Assembly (NCBI GenBank): GCA_965662355.1
Contig: CBFIHP010000004.1
Span: 248,001 to 312,000, forward strand
Length of the DNA stretch: 64,000 nt
Direction of reading: 5' to 3'
DNA from: GCA-2683825 sp965662355
GTDB taxonomy: Bacteria; Planctomycetota; UBA1135; GCA-002686595
Under the pieces are notes generated by a model. The model worked only from the letters and a program-made list of their open reading frames with translations. It was not told the DNA's origin and searched no databases. Below, in pieces: positions 43,982-52,529 of the stretch. Both the position numbers and the translations under genes were made by a program. Within the stretch, counting starts at the first letter, position 1. Each line of letters begins with the position of its first letter.

Positions 43982-45829
43982 TTGTCCTTTCTCTCTCACA
44001 ATCACCGGCTGCAGACCTGGATCCGCACGCGCCCTTGGCGCGCCATCTCGGGCACGAGGCTGTTGCGCCTTTTCGCCTGGGGAGTCCTCGGGGGAGCGCT
44101 CGAAGTGCTCGGGCGGACATCCCCCAATGAGTGGGTGGATGCGCTCGGGGTGCTCGGGATCACGCTCGGACTGACGATCGCCCTCGGCCGTGTGGATGAA
44201 GACGTCCGCAAGGGCTGGTTCCGGCGTGCGCGCGCGAAGCTGAAGCAGCGCCTCTCCGCGTGGCGTTTGCGTTCAGGATTGGACCTTCGCGGCGACCCGC
44301 CGCTGCCGCGCGAGCAGCCCTGGCGCTATGGCGTTCTGGTGTTGGTCGTGGGCGTCGTCCTGGCCGCGCTGTTTTTCACCAGCTCCTTTTGGCCCGGTGG
44401 CGCGCGCACGGCCCTGCAGCGCGTCAGTGGTCTCGTTTACCTGATCCTGCTCTGCGGGCTGTGGTCATTCCTGGGGCTGGGCACACTGACGCTGTGGATC
44501 GCTAGTTTCGCGGCCGTGGACGACAAACTCGAGAAACTGCGCCACAAGCATCGCTGGATCGAGAAACGCCGTTCGATGTATGGAACGCTCGGTTTCGGAG
44601 CGTTCATGCTGGTCTCCTTGGCCGGGCTCTTCCTGCCGCCCTGGATTCCGATCGCCATGGTGTTCGCCACCGTACTGGTCTACATCTGCACCGTGTACGC
44701 TCCGGGCTGTTCGCTGAACATGATCTGGAAGTACACGGGGCGTGACGAGGGGCCGTATACGAGCCGCTGGGTCTTCTGGGACATCGCGTTGATCTTCGGG
44801 CTCAGCATGGTTCTTTGCGTGCCTATCGTGCTCTCGATGGGCCAGCGCCTCGCAGCCGTTCCCTTCGCGGATGCCTCGCTCAGCTCGTTCTTGGGCGGTT
44901 GCTTCGCCTGGTCCTTGGCTCTCTTCACACCGGCCTGTCTCGGATACGTGGCGACCCGGCTACGGGGAGCATGGAATGCTGACCCTGCCCGCAAGGCGAC
45001 CCTGCAGGTCCACATCGGAGGTGCCCTGGACGACTCGCGCTGCCAGCGCATCGCCGCCGAGTTGACCCAGGCTGGTTTCGAAACGTCGTTCGCTCCGCTG
45101 GAACCCTCGATCACCGATGTGTCGATCGTGATCGATGATCAGCGTGAACCCGAGGACATGTTCTCGAACTTCTTCGCCGGTTGGCCACGACGGGTAACGC
45201 TCGAGGAGGTCGCTTCGATAGAGCTGCACGAGAGCATGCGGCGGCGGGGCCATCTGCAGTATCGGCGCATTCTCTTTCGGCGGCTGAAGAACATCCTCAA
45301 GCACGCCCGCAGCCGCAAGTACGAACGGGGCGAGGGCTACTGGATCGCCCCGCACCTGTGGTTCGCCACCCACTTGACGCGCGACACCGACGAAGATTCA
45401 CGGGCCGCGATCGGCCCCGCGTATCGCGATGTGATCCCGCGCGCAGCCCTGAACCACCTCTGGGAGGTCATGAAGGCCGTGGATATCGACCTCGTATTCC
45501 TGGAGGACGGGGTGCGCTTCCCATCCTTCCGGCGCGTGATGGCCGCGATCTTCGAGTTCCACGACCTCTTCGCGGATCGCCAGCTCGAGGATGGTCGACA
45601 CTTCGCCGGGATCGTGGGCGTGCGTGTCATGATCCACGATTTTCATATCGAGAAGCCCTTCCAGGCCAAGGGCTATCCCGAACCGGACTACGAAGACCTC
45701 GGTCGCGCCCGCATCCTGCACATCTACAAGGACCGCGGCGGTGACGAGATTTCGGACGAGATACCCGACGATCTATCCAGTTTGCCCATGCCCGTAGGCT
45801 CCTTCGGCGGGCCGCTTTCCCTGTTCTAG
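43982..45829 (+). CDS. Polytopic membrane protein with large soluble C-terminal domain, unknown function
   Basis: A TTG at 43982, with GGATGGAG just upstream, opens a 615-residue frame. The first half has about seven or eight membrane spans (LFAWGVLGGALEVL, YGVLVLVVGVVLAALFF, VYLILLCGLWSFLGLGTLTL, GAFMLVSLAGLFLPPW, IALIFGLSMVLCVPIVLSM). The C-terminal 260 residues are soluble (VHIGGALDDSRCQRIAAELT, VSIVIDDQREPEDMFSNFF, YERGEGYWIAPHLWF, FHDLFADRQLEDGRHF). The VHIGG to VIDDQ part resembles a TIR- or Rossmann-like alpha/beta pattern, but this is weak. No family is recognised and no neighbours suggest a role. Confidence 0.8.
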   Translation: MSFLSHNHRLQTWIRTRPWRAISGTRLLRLFAWGVLGGALEVLGRTSPNEWVDALGVLGITLGLTIALGRVDEDVRKGWFRRARAKLKQRLSAWRLRSGLDLRGDPPLPREQPWRYGVLVLVVGVVLAALFFTSSFWPGGARTALQRVSGLVYLILLCGLWSFLGLGTLTLWIASFAAVDDKLEKLRHKHRWIEKRRSMYGTLGFGAFMLVSLAGLFLPPWIPIAMVFATVLVYICTVYAPGCSLNMIWKYTGRDEGPYTSRWVFWDIALIFGLSMVLCVPIVLSMGQRLAAVPFADASLSSFLGGCFAWSLALFTPACLGYVATRLRGAWNADPARKATLQVHIGGALDDSRCQRIAAELTQAGFETSFAPLEPSITDVSIVIDDQREPEDMFSNFFAGWPRRVTLEEVASIELHESMRRRGHLQYRRILFRRLKNILKHARSRKYERGEGYWIAPHLWFATHLTRDTDEDSRAAIGPAYRDVIPRAALNHLWEVMKAVDIDLVFLEDGVRFPSFRRVMAAIFEFHDLFADRQLEDGRHFAGIVGVRVMIHDFHIEKPFQAKGYPEPDYEDLGRARILHIYKDRGGDEISDEIPDDLSSLPMPVGSFGGPLSLF

Positions 45830-46293
45830 GGCGCTTTTTTCTCCCGGAACAACCCTGGAGGGGTCGGTGAAGCACCGGAAAATGCTCGAGAATCCCGTAC
45901 GAGGGGTTGCGCATCGACCCCTATCAACCGATTCTTCCAGCTATAGCCGGCCCCGAGAGGCCGCCCGCAGCGCCCGAATGAGCGGCGCGCGGAGGCGCGC
46001 AACAGTATCCATCCCTTGGATCGCGCCCGTTTCACCGTCCCGCCTTGTCTCTGTTGCACTAGGCGCCTCACGGTGTTTGCACGGAAACGTGCTGCCCACG
46101 AAAGAGAACTTCCATTCCGAATCTAACGACACGTCCGCGCTCTCACAGAAGTGGCGGACGCCGAAAGTCCAATCCCTCGCACTCCGACACAGCAACCCTT
46201 ACCGCGCCGGAGCGTGACCCAGAGCGTCATTCCGAACGTCCCAGCGAAGGAAAACCGAAAACGAGCTTCCGCACCTTTCAACTGACCGAGCCG
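45830..46293. other. Region upstream of the helicase, probably including its true N-terminus
   Basis: A GCGCGC-GGAG-GCGCGC hairpin lies at 45985-46000. From 46063 onward the helicase frame is open without stop but has no ATG, GTG or TTG before 46294. The translated part just before 46294 (TSFRTFQLTEP) completes the DEAD-box Q motif, so some of this region is probably translated. Confidence 0.55.
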
Positions 46294-47685
46294 GTGCTGC
46301 GCGCTCTGGATGCGATGGGCTTCAAAGCTCCGCGTCCGATCCAGGCCAAGACCCTGCCCGCTGCCATTCGCGAACACGACGTTCTCGGACTCGCGCAAAC
46401 AGGCACCGGCAAGACCGCGGCCTTCGGCATCCCGATCATCGAAAAAATCCTGGCACGCCGCCGTCCGGGCCCCACGGCTTTGATCGTCGCTCCGACGCGC
46501 GAGCTGGCCATGCAGATCCACGCCGAGCTCGAACTGCTCGGTCGTTTCACCACGCTGAAGATGGCCACCATCTACGGCGGCGTGGCGATGAACAAGCACA
46601 TACGCACGCTGAAGGCCCGGCCGGACATACTCATCGCCTGCCCGGGTCGACTTCTGGATCTCTACAGGTCCGGCCACTGCAACTTGTCGCGCATCGAGAC
46701 GCTCGTGCTCGACGAAGCGGACCACATGCTCGACATGGGCTTCCTGCCCGACATTCGACGCATACTCACCGCCCTGCCCGAAGACCGGCAGAACCTGCTC
46801 TTCTCGGCGACGATGCCGCGCGAGATTCGCAAGCTCGCGGATCGTGTGCTGGTTCGACCCCACGTGGTCGAACTGAATCACTCGCAACCGGCCGAAACGA
46901 TCGAGCACTTCATGAGCGCAGTCGATCACCACGACAAGGGTGCGCTCTTGCGCCACATCTTGTCCCAGGATGACTTCTCCTCGGCCATCGTGTTTCTGCG
47001 GACCAAGTACCGCGCCCGGCGCACGGCTCGTGACCTGGGACGCAAGGACTTCCGCGCCGTCGCGCTCGAGGGCAACATGTCCCAGGACCAGCGCGACCGG
47101 GCCATGAAGGGCTTCCGCAGCGGTCGCCACAACATCCTGGTTGCCACGGATATCGCAGCCCGCGGGATCGACGTGGCCGATGTCTCGCACGTGATCAACT
47201 ACGACTTGCCCAACACACCGGACGCGTACACGCACCGCATCGGACGCACGGGTCGTGCCGAAGTCGCGGGCAAGGCCATCACCTTCGTCACGCCGGATGA
47301 CAAGGACGGGGTCAAGGGCATCGAGAAGAAGCTCGGTGCGAGGATCCCGTGGCGCAACTTCGACTACGAGAGGTCTTCGGAGAACAACGCACCCGTCCCG
47401 AAGCCGGGCGGGCACAGACCCGGGGGTCCCAAGCGCCAACGACGCAAGAGCGACGGCCCGAAGCCGGGCGGCCCCGGTGGATCCAAGCCGGCTCGACGTC
47501 GACAATCCCAGGTCTCGGCTCCGAAGTCCGAAGGCTCCGGAACGAAACGCCCGGAGTCGAAGCGCCCCGAATCCCGCACTGCGTCCTGGGGCTCCGGCAT
47601 CCATGACGGTCCGCCGAAGCGTCGCACCCGCGCCCACCGCCCGAAGGGCGCCGGCCCGGGACGCAGCCGCTCCCGGCGGAAGTAA
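46294..47685 (+). CDS. DEAD-box RNA helicase (RhlE-like)
   Basis: All core motifs occur: Q-motif remainder GFKAPRPIQ, motif I AQTGTGKT, Ia APTRELA, GG, Ib CPGRLLD, II DEAD, III SAT, IV AIVFLRTK, V ATDIAARGID and VI HRIGRTGR. The 463-residue form starts at a GTG, but this cuts off the conserved Phe of the Q motif that lies in frame six codons upstream. The real start is therefore probably further 5' and non-standard. The C-terminal 90 residues are basic, Gly/Pro-rich and disordered, with PKPGG repeated. It likely remodels ribosomal or structured mRNA. It is convergent with the dehydrogenase gene across five bases. Confidence 0.93.
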   Translation: MLRALDAMGFKAPRPIQAKTLPAAIREHDVLGLAQTGTGKTAAFGIPIIEKILARRRPGPTALIVAPTRELAMQIHAELELLGRFTTLKMATIYGGVAMNKHIRTLKARPDILIACPGRLLDLYRSGHCNLSRIETLVLDEADHMLDMGFLPDIRRILTALPEDRQNLLFSATMPREIRKLADRVLVRPHVVELNHSQPAETIEHFMSAVDHHDKGALLRHILSQDDFSSAIVFLRTKYRARRTARDLGRKDFRAVALEGNMSQDQRDRAMKGFRSGRHNILVATDIAARGIDVADVSHVINYDLPNTPDAYTHRIGRTGRAEVAGKAITFVTPDDKDGVKGIEKKLGARIPWRNFDYERSSENNAPVPKPGGHRPGGPKRQRRKSDGPKPGGPGGSKPARRRQSQVSAPKSEGSGTKRPESKRPESRTASWGSGIHDGPPKRRTRAHRPKGAGPGRSRSRRK

Positions 47686-47690
47686 CCGGA

Positions 47691-48743
47691 CTACCTCCCC
47701 AGAACCCGTTCCACGCGCCGCTCTGCGGCCAGGAGCGGAGACTCGTCTCCTTCGCGGGCTTCGTTGAAGACCTCCGTCAGGATGGTACCGATGCGAAGTA
47801 CGCGCGCCTCGAGTTCGGAACGCGCAACCCCCGTACCGAGTCCCGAACAATAGGCTGCGCCACCCGCGTTGGCGATGAAGTCGGGGGCGTACAGGATGCC
47901 CCGCGCGTGCAAGCGCTTCGCATCGTTGGTTTCCAGGAGCTGGTTGTTCGCGGAGCCGCAGACGGTTTGGCAGCCCAGGTCCGGGATCGTCTCGGAATTC
48001 AAGGTGGCGCCGATGGCGCACGGAGCGTACACGTCGCATGCGGTCGCCATGTGCTCGCCCACGGCGACCGTGCGGGCCCCGAGTTCCGCTGCCAATCGAT
48101 CAGCACGCTCGCGATCGAGATCCACCAGCACGAGCCGGGCGCCTTCCGCCGCCAACCGACGCGCGAGGGGTTCCCCCACATCCCCCACGCCCTCGATAAC
48201 GATCGTTCGGCCTTCCACCGCGTCGTTTTCGAAGCGCCGGGCAAGGGTGCTCTTCAGCGCCGTATGCACACCGAAGGCCGTGTATGGTCCCGGGTCTTCC
48301 ACCGTTCCGGACTCCGCATCGATGCCATGCACGCTGGCGCAGAGTCCGGCGAGAAAGCGCATGTCCTCGGGGGTCGTTCCGAGATCCTGGCCCGTTCCAA
48401 ACTTGCCCTCGAGCGTCTTCAAGGCCTCGGCATAGTTCCCGAGGAGCACCTTGCGCTCACCGCTCTCCAGCGGTCGCGAAAGACACAGGACCGCCTTGCC
48501 TCCACCAAAAGGCAGATCGACCGAGGCCCACTTATGCGTCATACCCTTTGATAGGCGCAGGGCATCGATCAGACCATCCTGCGGGCGCTCGTAGACCTTC
48601 AAGCGCGTCCCTCCCGTCGGATGGCCGAGGCGCTCGTCGTGCAATGCACAGAAGATCCAGGCATCCAGCTCGGGAACTCGTCGCGTATAGACCCCGATTC
48701 CACCCCACCGGTCCAGTTCCCGCACAACGTGCTCGTCGAACAT
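47691..48743 (-). CDS. Leucine/Glu/Phe/Val dehydrogenase-type amino acid dehydrogenase
   Basis: From the ATG at 48743 the protein is 350 residues, the usual size of leucine/phenylalanine dehydrogenases (hexameric glutamate dehydrogenases are longer). It shows GGTRLKVYE, the catalytic-Lys loop VDLPFGGGKAVL, TGQDLGTTPEDM, the NAD-binding VIEGVGDVGEPLARRL, CAIGATLN and GSANNQLLE. The enzyme would oxidatively deaminate a branched-chain or aromatic amino acid using NAD, in the cytoplasm. Substrate specificity cannot be told from these motifs. It diverges from the RNase HI gene over 45 bases. Confidence 0.92.
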   Translation of the reverse strand: MFDEHVVRELDRWGGIGVYTRRVPELDAWIFCALHDERLGHPTGGTRLKVYERPQDGLIDALRLSKGMTHKWASVDLPFGGGKAVLCLSRPLESGERKVLLGNYAEALKTLEGKFGTGQDLGTTPEDMRFLAGLCASVHGIDAESGTVEDPGPYTAFGVHTALKSTLARRFENDAVEGRTIVIEGVGDVGEPLARRLAAEGARLVLVDLDRERADRLAAELGARTVAVGEHMATACDVYAPCAIGATLNSETIPDLGCQTVCGSANNQLLETNDAKRLHARGILYAPDFIANAGGAAYCSGLGTGVARSELEARVLRIGTILTEVFNEAREGDESPLLAAERRVERVLGR

Positions 48744-48788
48744 GGACGAACCGTACTCTTCCGCTGCGTCCGTTTGTAGCCTGAGCGC

Positions 48789-49241
48789 GTGGTAGCGACA
48801 GATCAAGCAACGAAGGGCCGGCTCATTTACACCGATGGAGCCTGCCAGGGCAATCCCGGCCCCGGTGGCTGGGGCTACGTGATCCTCGACGACGGAACCG
48901 CGGGTGCGGAGCGTTGCGGGGGCGAGCGCAAGACGACGAACAACCGCATGGAGATGCAGGCGGTGATCGAGGCGCTACGTGCGCTGCGCAAAGGCGAGGA
49001 AGTGACGATCTACACCGACTCGACCTACTTGAAGAACGGCATCACGAGCTGGATCCACAAGTGGAAGCGCAACGGCTGGAAAACCTCCGCGGGCCAGCCC
49101 GTCAAGAACGATGATCTGTGGCGCGAAATGCTGCAGTTGACCGAGCCGCGAGCCGTCACCTTCCGCTGGGTCAAGGGGCACGCCGGCAACCGCTGGAACG
49201 AAAGGGCCGACGAGCTGGCACGGAAGGGCATTCCGCGCTAG
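48789..49241 (+). CDS. rnhA: Ribonuclease HI
   Basis: The GTG at 48789 gives 150 residues, the standard single-domain size. The catalytic carboxylates are Asp16 (YTDGACQGNPGPGGWG), Glu55 (NNRMEMQAVIEAL), Asp77 (YTDSTYLKNGI) and Asp141 (NERADELA), with His131 in VKGHAGN. The basic protrusion IHKWKRNGWKT is present. It degrades RNA in RNA-DNA hybrids. It is convergent with the multihaem cytochrome gene. Confidence 0.97.
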   Translation: MVATDQATKGRLIYTDGACQGNPGPGGWGYVILDDGTAGAERCGGERKTTNNRMEMQAVIEALRALRKGEEVTIYTDSTYLKNGITSWIHKWKRNGWKTSAGQPVKNDDLWREMLQLTEPRAVTFRWVKGHAGNRWNERADELARKGIPR

Positions 49242-49263
49242 GTCGCCTCCCAAACCAGGCGCT

Positions 49264-52029
49264 CTACGGACCGAGGAAGCCGGCCGCGTTGCCCTGTGGC
49301 ATGCCGTCCGCATCGATCCAGGAGTTCAAGACGATACCGGTGAACGGATCGGTCAGCCGTTGAGCCAGGGCCGCCCCCAAGGGTCCCGACAGGTTTGGAT
49401 TGGGCGAGCCATCCCGGCGGTTGGGCCCCACGATCGGCTGCGTCATCGGGTGATTGTTCGAGCCCTGCTCCACACCGTTCTCGTCGACGATGCGATCGAT
49501 GTTGAAGCGCGCGTTCGAGATGTCGAAGATGCTCGCGGGCGAGACCCCCTCGCAGCCCTTGCGTAGGGTGTCATTGTCCAGCGGATTCGTCGGGCAACCG
49601 TTCTCGTCGAAGAGGAACAGGCCCGTGCCCAATCCGGCCACCATATGCACCCACAAGGGTGAGTTCTTCTGGTTGCCGGTATTCAAGCCGATGTCGTCGC
49701 GCAGGACATTGAACACGCTGGTGTCGAGCGTCGAGTAGTCGCCCGTCTGCATCGCCGTGCGCAACGCCTGATATTGGGGCCCCTTGACCGCATCGTTCAC
49801 ACTGGTCGTGAGGTGACATGAGACACAATAGCGCGGCCCCTCATACTGTGTATTGACCTTGCCACGGATCGAGTGGGGCATCATCACGTTGTGGCTCAAA
49901 GACGGATAGGCCGTCTCGAGCCGGTTGTTGCCCTTGCCGTTTCGATCGCTGAAGGCGAAGACGGCCGAGCGGTCCCCCTGGCGGTCGCGCCAGCGGAAGA
50001 ACGTGTCCGTGTTCGGAGCGATCGGCTCGATCTTGTTGTTAGGACCGATACCCAGCTGGAAGAACACGGGTGACTGATAGACGAAATCGGCTTCATCCTC
50101 GCGGAAGACGATCCGGTCACCGGTGATGTTCGAGAAGTTGTTGGTACCGCCGTTGTATTCGCCCTCGAGGTGGCAGCCGATGCAATTGTTCGTCCACGAA
50201 GCATGGCATGAGGCGCAGCTCATACTGTCCATGTGGCTGAAGCCAGCGTGCGGATTGCCCGTCTGTTGCGGACCGATGCCCGTGGTCGCCTGGTTGTCGT
50301 CGCGGCCCATCGCATAGGACGCCAGCGACGAGTACAGGGGCGATCCGTCGCGTGGATCGTTGCCCCCCGAGTCGACGACCGTGTCGAGTGTCTGCTTGAT
50401 GTAGTGCGCCTGCCCCGTCAGCTTGCTGAACAGGTAATACTGACCGGTACCGCTACGAATCACGTGCGCTAGCGGATTGCCCTCGGCGTCCATGCCAAGG
50501 TCGGCGTTCGTTCCGTCGTAGGCTGTGCCGCTCATCGTCGCGGCATAGGCATTCGCGGCGCCGTGACAGCTCTCACACCGAATGGCAACACCATGCTCCA
50601 TGCGGCTGGCGATGGCGCCATCACCGGTGGCCGTGTTCCCGCCGTGTAGATCGTAGCTGCCGTGGCAATCGATGCAGCCCAGGCCAGCTTCATAGTGCAC
50701 ATCCGGCGGCGTGTCGTCGCGTCCGTCGGCGTCGTAGTCCTCTTCGAGGAGGTACTGATCCCGATCGCGACCATTAAAGGTGTGATTGCCGACCAGCGGA
50801 TCGAAGAGTCGCGCATCCCCGGTCGTACGCAGGAACGAATCGGGGTTCGCCGGGTACTGTCGACCACGGCGCACATCCTCGTTCTGATCGAGACGGATGC
50901 CCCAGTACTGCATGACCGTACGGTTCGAGCCCTGGTGGCAACCGGCGCAGGCGTAGTCGTCGATGCCGGTCACGAACTCACCCGACGGCAGGGTCTGTGC
51001 AACGCTGCGAATCAGGTGACGATCGAGATGCGACGTCTCGGGCTCGTCGATGTCATCGGGATCCAGGGGCTCGTTCAACACGATGTTCGGATCGCCGCTG
51101 CGACTGCGTCCGTCGAGGCTCTTGCGCATGTGGCAGGCCGTGCAGCCAGAGGAGCGAAAATCACCGTAGCGATTGTTCGCCCCGGCACTGCCCAGGTGGC
51201 AATCGCCGCAGGTGAAGGCGATCTGCTCGTGGAACAGGTTGGCCAGGGGGGAACCGCTTACGACCGTGCCGTCCGCGTTCAAGTGGCCCGGAAGAAGCGT
51301 CGCATCGTAGAGGTCGTTGTTGAAGATCTGATCCGGAGCGGTCTGGTTGCGAATACTGTAGACCGGAAACTCGACCAGCTCGCCGACTTCCCCGACCGCG
51401 TTGGGGTCGAAGCTGAAGGTCGGGTCGACCATCGGCCGGAAGCCAAAATCCGCCGCGGTGTCTTGATAGAGGTTCTGATTCGCAGCGACCTCGTTCTGAG
51501 CACCGATGGCGTACTTGGCACCCGACAGGATGCCAGCCGAGGTGGCCAACAGGCTCTGCGAAACGAGATCCGAGTGAACCCCGTGGCACTGGCCACAGCT
51601 CTGACCTACTTGGGTCACACGCAGATCGCCAGGATTGATGAACTGCAGGTACTCGAGCGACGTATGCGTCGTACCGTTGACCGTGTAGTCGGGAAAGCGA
51701 TCGATCCCGGTCAGCGTCAGGCGGTTGAAGTACGCCTTGGTGTCGGCAATCAAGTTTGCACGATCGCCGATCTCGGGCGGAGGAGGCACGTGGCTCTCGT
51801 CCTTGGATTCACCGTCGGGATTACCTCCGTGGCACGCCGAGCAGGTGAGATTCGCGGCCGCACCGAACGGGTGGGGGTTCTCGAGCCCAGGACCCGCGTA
51901 GTCGTCGGCCTGCGAACCATTGTGACAGGTCATGCACGACTCCGCGCCGGACGCCGCGGTCAGTCGATCATCCCCGCTCGAACACGAGCTGAGCCACAGT
52001 CCTGAGACTCCCAGGACAATAGAGAACAT
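49264..52029 (-). CDS. Undecahaem c-type cytochrome lipoprotein
   Basis: The ATG at 52029 gives 921 residues with a lipoprotein signal ending WLSSC (Cys16). A longer frame to 52128 spoils this. Eleven CxxCH haem sites are seen: CMTCH, CSACH, CGQCH, CGDCH, CTACH, CAGCH, CIDCH, CESCH, CASCH, CIGCH and CVSCH. Several are followed by distal His candidates. The protein is probably anchored at the outer or inner membrane facing the periplasm or the outside. Its length and haem number exceed the octahaem reductases, and no catalytic motif is apparent. It diverges from another large lipoprotein across 500 bases. Confidence 0.9.
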   Translation of the reverse strand: MFSIVLGVSGLWLSSCSSGDDRLTAASGAESCMTCHNGSQADDYAGPGLENPHPFGAAANLTCSACHGGNPDGESKDESHVPPPPEIGDRANLIADTKAYFNRLTLTGIDRFPDYTVNGTTHTSLEYLQFINPGDLRVTQVGQSCGQCHGVHSDLVSQSLLATSAGILSGAKYAIGAQNEVAANQNLYQDTAADFGFRPMVDPTFSFDPNAVGEVGELVEFPVYSIRNQTAPDQIFNNDLYDATLLPGHLNADGTVVSGSPLANLFHEQIAFTCGDCHLGSAGANNRYGDFRSSGCTACHMRKSLDGRSRSGDPNIVLNEPLDPDDIDEPETSHLDRHLIRSVAQTLPSGEFVTGIDDYACAGCHQGSNRTVMQYWGIRLDQNEDVRRGRQYPANPDSFLRTTGDARLFDPLVGNHTFNGRDRDQYLLEEDYDADGRDDTPPDVHYEAGLGCIDCHGSYDLHGGNTATGDGAIASRMEHGVAIRCESCHGAANAYAATMSGTAYDGTNADLGMDAEGNPLAHVIRSGTGQYYLFSKLTGQAHYIKQTLDTVVDSGGNDPRDGSPLYSSLASYAMGRDDNQATTGIGPQQTGNPHAGFSHMDSMSCASCHASWTNNCIGCHLEGEYNGGTNNFSNITGDRIVFREDEADFVYQSPVFFQLGIGPNNKIEPIAPNTDTFFRWRDRQGDRSAVFAFSDRNGKGNNRLETAYPSLSHNVMMPHSIRGKVNTQYEGPRYCVSCHLTTSVNDAVKGPQYQALRTAMQTGDYSTLDTSVFNVLRDDIGLNTGNQKNSPLWVHMVAGLGTGLFLFDENGCPTNPLDNDTLRKGCEGVSPASIFDISNARFNIDRIVDENGVEQGSNNHPMTQPIVGPNRRDGSPNPNLSGPLGAALAQRLTDPFTGIVLNSWIDADGMPQGNAAGFLGP

Positions 52030-52529
52030 CCGGCTCGACTCCAGGATCCTGCGCGGCACTCGCAGATCCAATGAATCTCTCTTCCATTCCCCCACGGCGT
52101 ATTCCCCTTCCCTCTGGATGCACGACAAGCGTTCGGGGCCATAATCGAGGTTCCCACGGGTGGAACTTGAGTGACGGAAAAATACGAGGAAGGGCTTTCC
52201 TCAATACGAGCTCGCTTGTGAAGGGCATGTTTCGGTGCGGCTCGGTCGGGAAAGGAAGGCACGTGCGATGTTGCCCGCATGTCTCGAACCCGCTCCAAGG
52301 CCCAGGCTGAAAACGCGCGGCGTTCGAGCGCAAGAGCCCTGTCCAGCATCGAGCGATAGCGATCGCAGCACGGAGAAGTTCGGTCCTTCCCGCGGCAATC
52401 AACGCCAGCCAGGAGCGTGCGACAGCGCTCGCCCTGTCCAGGACGAGCGCTCTCCAACAGGCACGAGCTTTGAACAGTACGCGCACAGACCCCCTTCGAA
52501 AGCCCCCGAAAACTCCCGGCAATGCGCGC
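52030..52529. other. Divergent intergenic region of two lipoproteins
   Basis: Between the 11-haem lipoprotein and the 1033-residue lipoprotein lie 500 bases that must contain two promoters. I see no supported gene, no strong hairpin and no convincing promoter boxes. Confidence 0.45.

Noticed and set aside
46123..48039. Minus-strand open frame of 638 codons
   Set aside because: It runs antisense through the helicase and the dehydrogenase start of the window; its translation is Arg/Val/Glu-rich with no family character, a GC-bias shadow.
50662..52005. Plus-strand open frame of 447 codons
   Set aside because: It is antisense to the 11-haem cytochrome, whose CxxCH motifs and lipobox make it the real gene.
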